Assembly: GCA_905479545.1 (NCBI GenBank) | Contig: CAJQNE010000172.1 | Span: forward strand, 1 to 9,844 | From: an uncultured Gammaproteobacteria bacterium | GTDB taxonomy: Bacteria; Pseudomonadota; Gammaproteobacteria; CAJQNE01 | Direction: 5' to 3' | DNA: 9,844 nt | Part shown: one piece after another, positions 7,798-9,844 of the stretch | Position numbering within the stretch: the stretch's first letter is position 1 | Layout of the letters: every line of letters begins with the position of its first letter | Made by a program: the position numbers and the translations under genes | The notes under the pieces: model-generated | Told to the model about the DNA's origin: nothing | Database searches by the model: none | The model's input: only the letters and a program-made list of their open reading frames with translations

Positions 7798-7831
7798 AAA
7801 AAACCGGCTATTACTATGAAATAGCCGGTTT
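7798..7831 (-). terminator. Rho-independent terminator after btuB
   Basis: Read on the minus strand, AAACCGGCTATT (7831–7820) and AATAGCCGGTTT (7812–7801) form a perfect 12-bp stem with a 7-base loop. The stem runs into a six-T run (7803–7798). The T-run is on the minus strand only, so it terminates btuB transcription 20 bases after its stop codon. It also lies directly upstream of cobQ: only 27 bases separate it from the cobQ start. Confidence 0.9.
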
Positions 7832-7851
7832 AAGTTAGCTAACGGGTTAGC

Positions 7852-9660
7852 TTATTGCTGCTGATAGCGCAGCGTAACGTTCAAGGCGGCCCCCGGTTGG
7901 CGGTAACCGACAGAAGTTTGATAGTTGTCGTTTCCGGCGTTATTTACTGCGGCGTTGAGGCTCAAGCTAGGGGTTATTTGGTAAACACCCCGCAAATCGA
8001 ACACTGTATAGCTGTCTAGTCTTGGGGCAGGGTCCGCACCAAAGCCGCGTGCGCTGCTGCTACTGGTAACCGAGAAGCCGATACTGTGTGCGCCGAAATA
8101 CTTGTCCAGGTCGAGTTGGGCGGTGACTTTCGGGCGGAGTACCAGTTCCCGGCCTGTGTCGCGATTGAAGCTGTCGATACGGCTTACGTTTGCGCCGATT
8201 ATCCAGCTAGCGAAGTTCGCAGCGAATTCTAGTTCAACGCCGCGAATCAGTGCCGGACGGTTTACATTCGATCCGAAATTCCCAATGTTGGGATCAAAAA
8301 TAATCTCGTTCTCAACATCGTTGTGATAGGCATTAATCGCAGTGCTAATGGCTCCGAATCTCAAGCGCGCACCGACTTCGTAGTTTTTTGCGTACTCAGG
8401 CTCCAGTTCCGGGTTAGTGATTGAATTGCTCAGTCCTGCGTATCGGAATGCTTCACCGTAGCTCGCTAACAACTGCAGTCCTTCGGTTACCTTTAAGCCG
8501 AACGCCAGGCTGCCTGTATTTTTGTCGTTTAGGCCTTCAAAAAGATCGCGTCGCAGGTTTAGCTGGGCATCAAATGAACCGGCGCTAAGCGCGGTTTGAA
8601 TATAACCTGCCTTGTTGTAGCGGGAGCTTTCCCGGTCCAAGCCACCGAATGCATCGGCTGACTGCTGCAGCGTCTCATCTAAATATTCGGCACCCGCTGT
8701 TACGGTAGCCAGCTCTCCGGCGAATAGATCAGTTTGTAACGCGACGGAATCGATCGTGGTGTTGGCATCGTTTTGGTAGATGCCATTGCTGAAGTTTTTA
8801 TCGTTCTGGGTATATCGTCCGGCGGTGACGCCAATGGCTAGATTCTCGTTGGGCGTGTAGCGGGCTTTGGTATTGACAGTTCTGTTCCGGCTGTCAGTGC
8901 TGTTGAAGAATCCGTCGTAATCCACTTCACTGTTGTTTTGCAATATGCTCACTTCTGTATCGAACGTCTCACCAAATTTGTGACCCAGTTTCGCTGAGCC
9001 ATGAAATGATTTGTAGCCATCATTATCGGGTTCAGAGGGGACGAATACGTCAAAGCCTTCTGCAGTTTCAGCGCCAATGCTAAGGCTATAACGAGTATTG
9101 CCCTCGCTGCCAGAGAATCCTGTTGAGCCGCTTACCGCGCCGTATCGACCCGCAGACAGTTCAGCGAAAGACTTTGCGGTGCCACTGCCGCTGCGGGTGA
9201 AAATCTGAATCACGCCGCCGATGCCCGCAGAGCCATAAAGCGATGACCGTGGTCCGCGAACAATTTCTATACGTTCAATTTCTGACACTGAAATGTGTTG
9301 AAACGGAGCTTGGTTACCAAAATTTGCGTCGCGAACCCTTACGCCGTTGATAAGAACTAATGTCTGCTTTGACGAGTTGCCGCGAAGGAACACTGATGTC
9401 TGTTGCCCGCGCCCGCCGTTACGAGCAATTGAAACACCCGGCACCCGCCGTAATAAATCACTGAGCGACTGAGGTTGGTAGCGTTCGATATCTTCACGGG
9501 TGATGACTGTAATTGGCGCTAGTACATCGTTCTCCGTTTCAGCCACGCGGCTGGCTGTTACGACTACGGTATCTAGTGTTTCTGAGTCTTCAGCGAGAAC
9601 AGCTGGCGCACACAGCAGAGCGGCAGCGGTAATCGCTGCATAATTGATAAGGGTTTTCAT
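7852..9660 (-). CDS. btuB: TonB-dependent outer-membrane cobalamin receptor (BtuB)
   Basis: BtuB binds cobalamin at the cell surface and imports it to the periplasm using TonB energy. With the ATG at 9660 the product is 602 residues. There is a signal peptide MKTLINYAAI… cleaved about after Ala23 (VLA|EDS), a TonB box DTVVVTA (30–36), and a plug domain to about 155 with VLINGVRVRD and the RGPRSSLYGSAGIGGVIQIF segment typical of BtuB. A 22-strand-type barrel follows and ends GYRQPGAALNVTLRYQQQ. An in-frame ATG at 9693 would add 11 residues, MRVVHWQNGET. I reject it because the signal peptide starts at 9660 and CGGAGAG lies just ahead of that codon. The barrel ends with three Gln after the usual aromatic residue, where E. 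coli BtuB ends in Phe. Substrate assignment is supported by the cobalamin riboswitch upstream and cobQ downstream. Confidence 0.93.
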   Translation of the reverse strand: MKTLINYAAITAAALLCAPAVLAEDSETLDTVVVTASRVAETENDVLAPITVITREDIERYQPQSLSDLLRRVPGVSIARNGGRGQQTSVFLRGNSSKQTLVLINGVRVRDANFGNQAPFQHISVSEIERIEIVRGPRSSLYGSAGIGGVIQIFTRSGSGTAKSFAELSAGRYGAVSGSTGFSGSEGNTRYSLSIGAETAEGFDVFVPSEPDNDGYKSFHGSAKLGHKFGETFDTEVSILQNNSEVDYDGFFNSTDSRNRTVNTKARYTPNENLAIGVTAGRYTQNDKNFSNGIYQNDANTTIDSVALQTDLFAGELATVTAGAEYLDETLQQSADAFGGLDRESSRYNKAGYIQTALSAGSFDAQLNLRRDLFEGLNDKNTGSLAFGLKVTEGLQLLASYGEAFRYAGLSNSITNPELEPEYAKNYEVGARLRFGAISTAINAYHNDVENEIIFDPNIGNFGSNVNRPALIRGVELEFAANFASWIIGANVSRIDSFNRDTGRELVLRPKVTAQLDLDKYFGAHSIGFSVTSSSSARGFGADPAPRLDSYTVFDLRGVYQITPSLSLNAAVNNAGNDNYQTSVGYRQPGAALNVTLRYQQQ

Positions 9661-9663
9661 AGT

Positions 9664-9670
9664 CTCTCCG
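9664..9670 (-). promoter_or_regulatory. btuB ribosome binding site that decides the start codon
   Basis: CGGAGAG on the minus strand puts GGAG five bases before the ATG at 9660, ideal spacing. This, together with the signal peptide beginning at that codon, rules out the in-frame ATG at 9693. The same bases can be masked by CTCCG within 9716–9723. Confidence 0.85.
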
Positions 9671-9715
9671 TTTTGCCAGTGCACAACCCGCACACAGGCT
9701 ATTAGTGTTTGGCGT

Positions 9716-9788
9716 CGGAGGAGCTAAGGCGAGGTTGCGGGACGGTGAAATACAGGAAACCGATGCAACAGCCCCGCATCGCCCTCCG
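9716..9788 (-). promoter_or_regulatory. btuB riboswitch expression platform: alternative hairpins and anti-Shine–Dalgarno
   Basis: On the minus strand CGGAGG (9788–9783) can pair with CCTCCG (9721–9716). The stem continues with GCG/CGC and TGCGGG (9778–9773) with CCCGCA (9741–9736), and a small CGGT/ACCG stem (9762–9759, 9746–9743) lies in the loop. The 3' arm, CTCCTCCG (9723–9716), also contains an anti-Shine–Dalgarno that can pair with CGGAG of the btuB ribosome binding site. The two pairings exclude each other, as expected for an on/off platform. A third option, CGATGC (9781–9776) with GCATCG (9766–9761), would break the long stem. The pairings are seen in the sequence; their regulatory use is inferred. 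Confidence 0.55.
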
Positions 9789-9844
9789 CAATGCCAATGG
9801 TTAGCCTCGGGCCGGTCTCCGGACTCATGAGCGCCAATCAGTTG

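Larger units (their letters stand above)
9661..9844 (-). ncRNA. Cobalamin riboswitch, 3' part (B12 box and btuB leader); 5' aptamer outside window
   Basis: On the minus strand, GAGTCCGGAGACCGGCC (9826–9810) matches the B12 box, the conserved 3' end of cobalamin riboswitches (consensus about AGCCAGGAGACCTGCC), and is preceded by CTCATGA as is common there. It points toward btuB, which such elements repress when adenosylcobalamin or a related form is bound. The rest of the aptamer (the GGGAA, GGTG…, CCCGCAAC and GCCACTG parts) must lie beyond base 9844. From the box to the btuB ATG there are about 150 bases, longer than in E. coli btuB (about 85–90 from memory). No T-run follows a stem in this leader, so control is more likely at translation initiation than by termination. 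Confidence 0.85.

Noticed and set aside
7837..7852. AGCTAAC–GTTAGCT inverted repeat at the btuB stop
   Set aside because: The 2-base loop is too tight for the full stem, and the strong terminator right beside it explains the region.
9661..9693. In-frame upstream ATG at 9693 adding 11 residues to BtuB
   Set aside because: It would place a polar stretch ahead of a normal signal peptide, and CGGAGAG stands at the right distance from the ATG at 9660. The upstream part belongs to the riboswitch leader.

Overview
The window looks like a chromosomal segment of a gammaproteobacterium, probably in or near the Pseudomonadales/Cellvibrionales. The gene order folC–dedD–cvpA–purF–metZ is the one I know from Pseudomonas, and each protein matches its gammaproteobacterial family along its length. 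No taxon-specific marker such as rRNA is present, so this placement is inference. Composition and codon use look even throughout. I see no insertion sequence, prophage gene, CRISPR array, tRNA or rRNA.

Left part (1–5473, all + strand). The window opens inside folC (folate polyglutamylation). Next come dedD (SPOR-domain cell-division protein), cvpA (four-helix inner-membrane protein) and, 16 bases further on, purF (first committed step of purine synthesis). A clear Rho-independent terminator at 4186–4219 closes the cvpA–purF unit. metZ follows with a good ribosome binding site and makes homocysteine from O-succinylhomoserine. Five bases after metZ comes a GTG-started gene for a DUF455 ferritin-like protein that keeps a complete carboxylate/histidine di-metal ligand pattern. 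Its cellular job is not known to me.

Right part (6277–9844, all - strand). This is a vitamin B12 segment. btuB (TonB-dependent outer-membrane cobalamin receptor) lies downstream of a cobalamin riboswitch, of which the window holds only the 3' part: the B12 box at about 9810–9826 and a long expression platform. A strong btuB terminator (7798–7831) sits between btuB and cobQ (adenosylcobyric acid synthase) and ends only 27 bases before the cobQ start codon. cobQ runs tail-to-tail into the DUF455 gene with a 15-base overlap.

How the parts relate: the right block supplies cobalamin by uptake (btuB) and corrinoid amidation (cobQ). metZ makes homocysteine, the substrate of the cobalamin-dependent methionine synthase MetH; metH itself is not in the window. 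Most genes are ordinary. The most interesting stretch is the btuB leader. It shows mutually exclusive pairings around the ribosome binding site, and it contains a segment whose reverse complement resembles the conserved core of a cobalamin aptamer.
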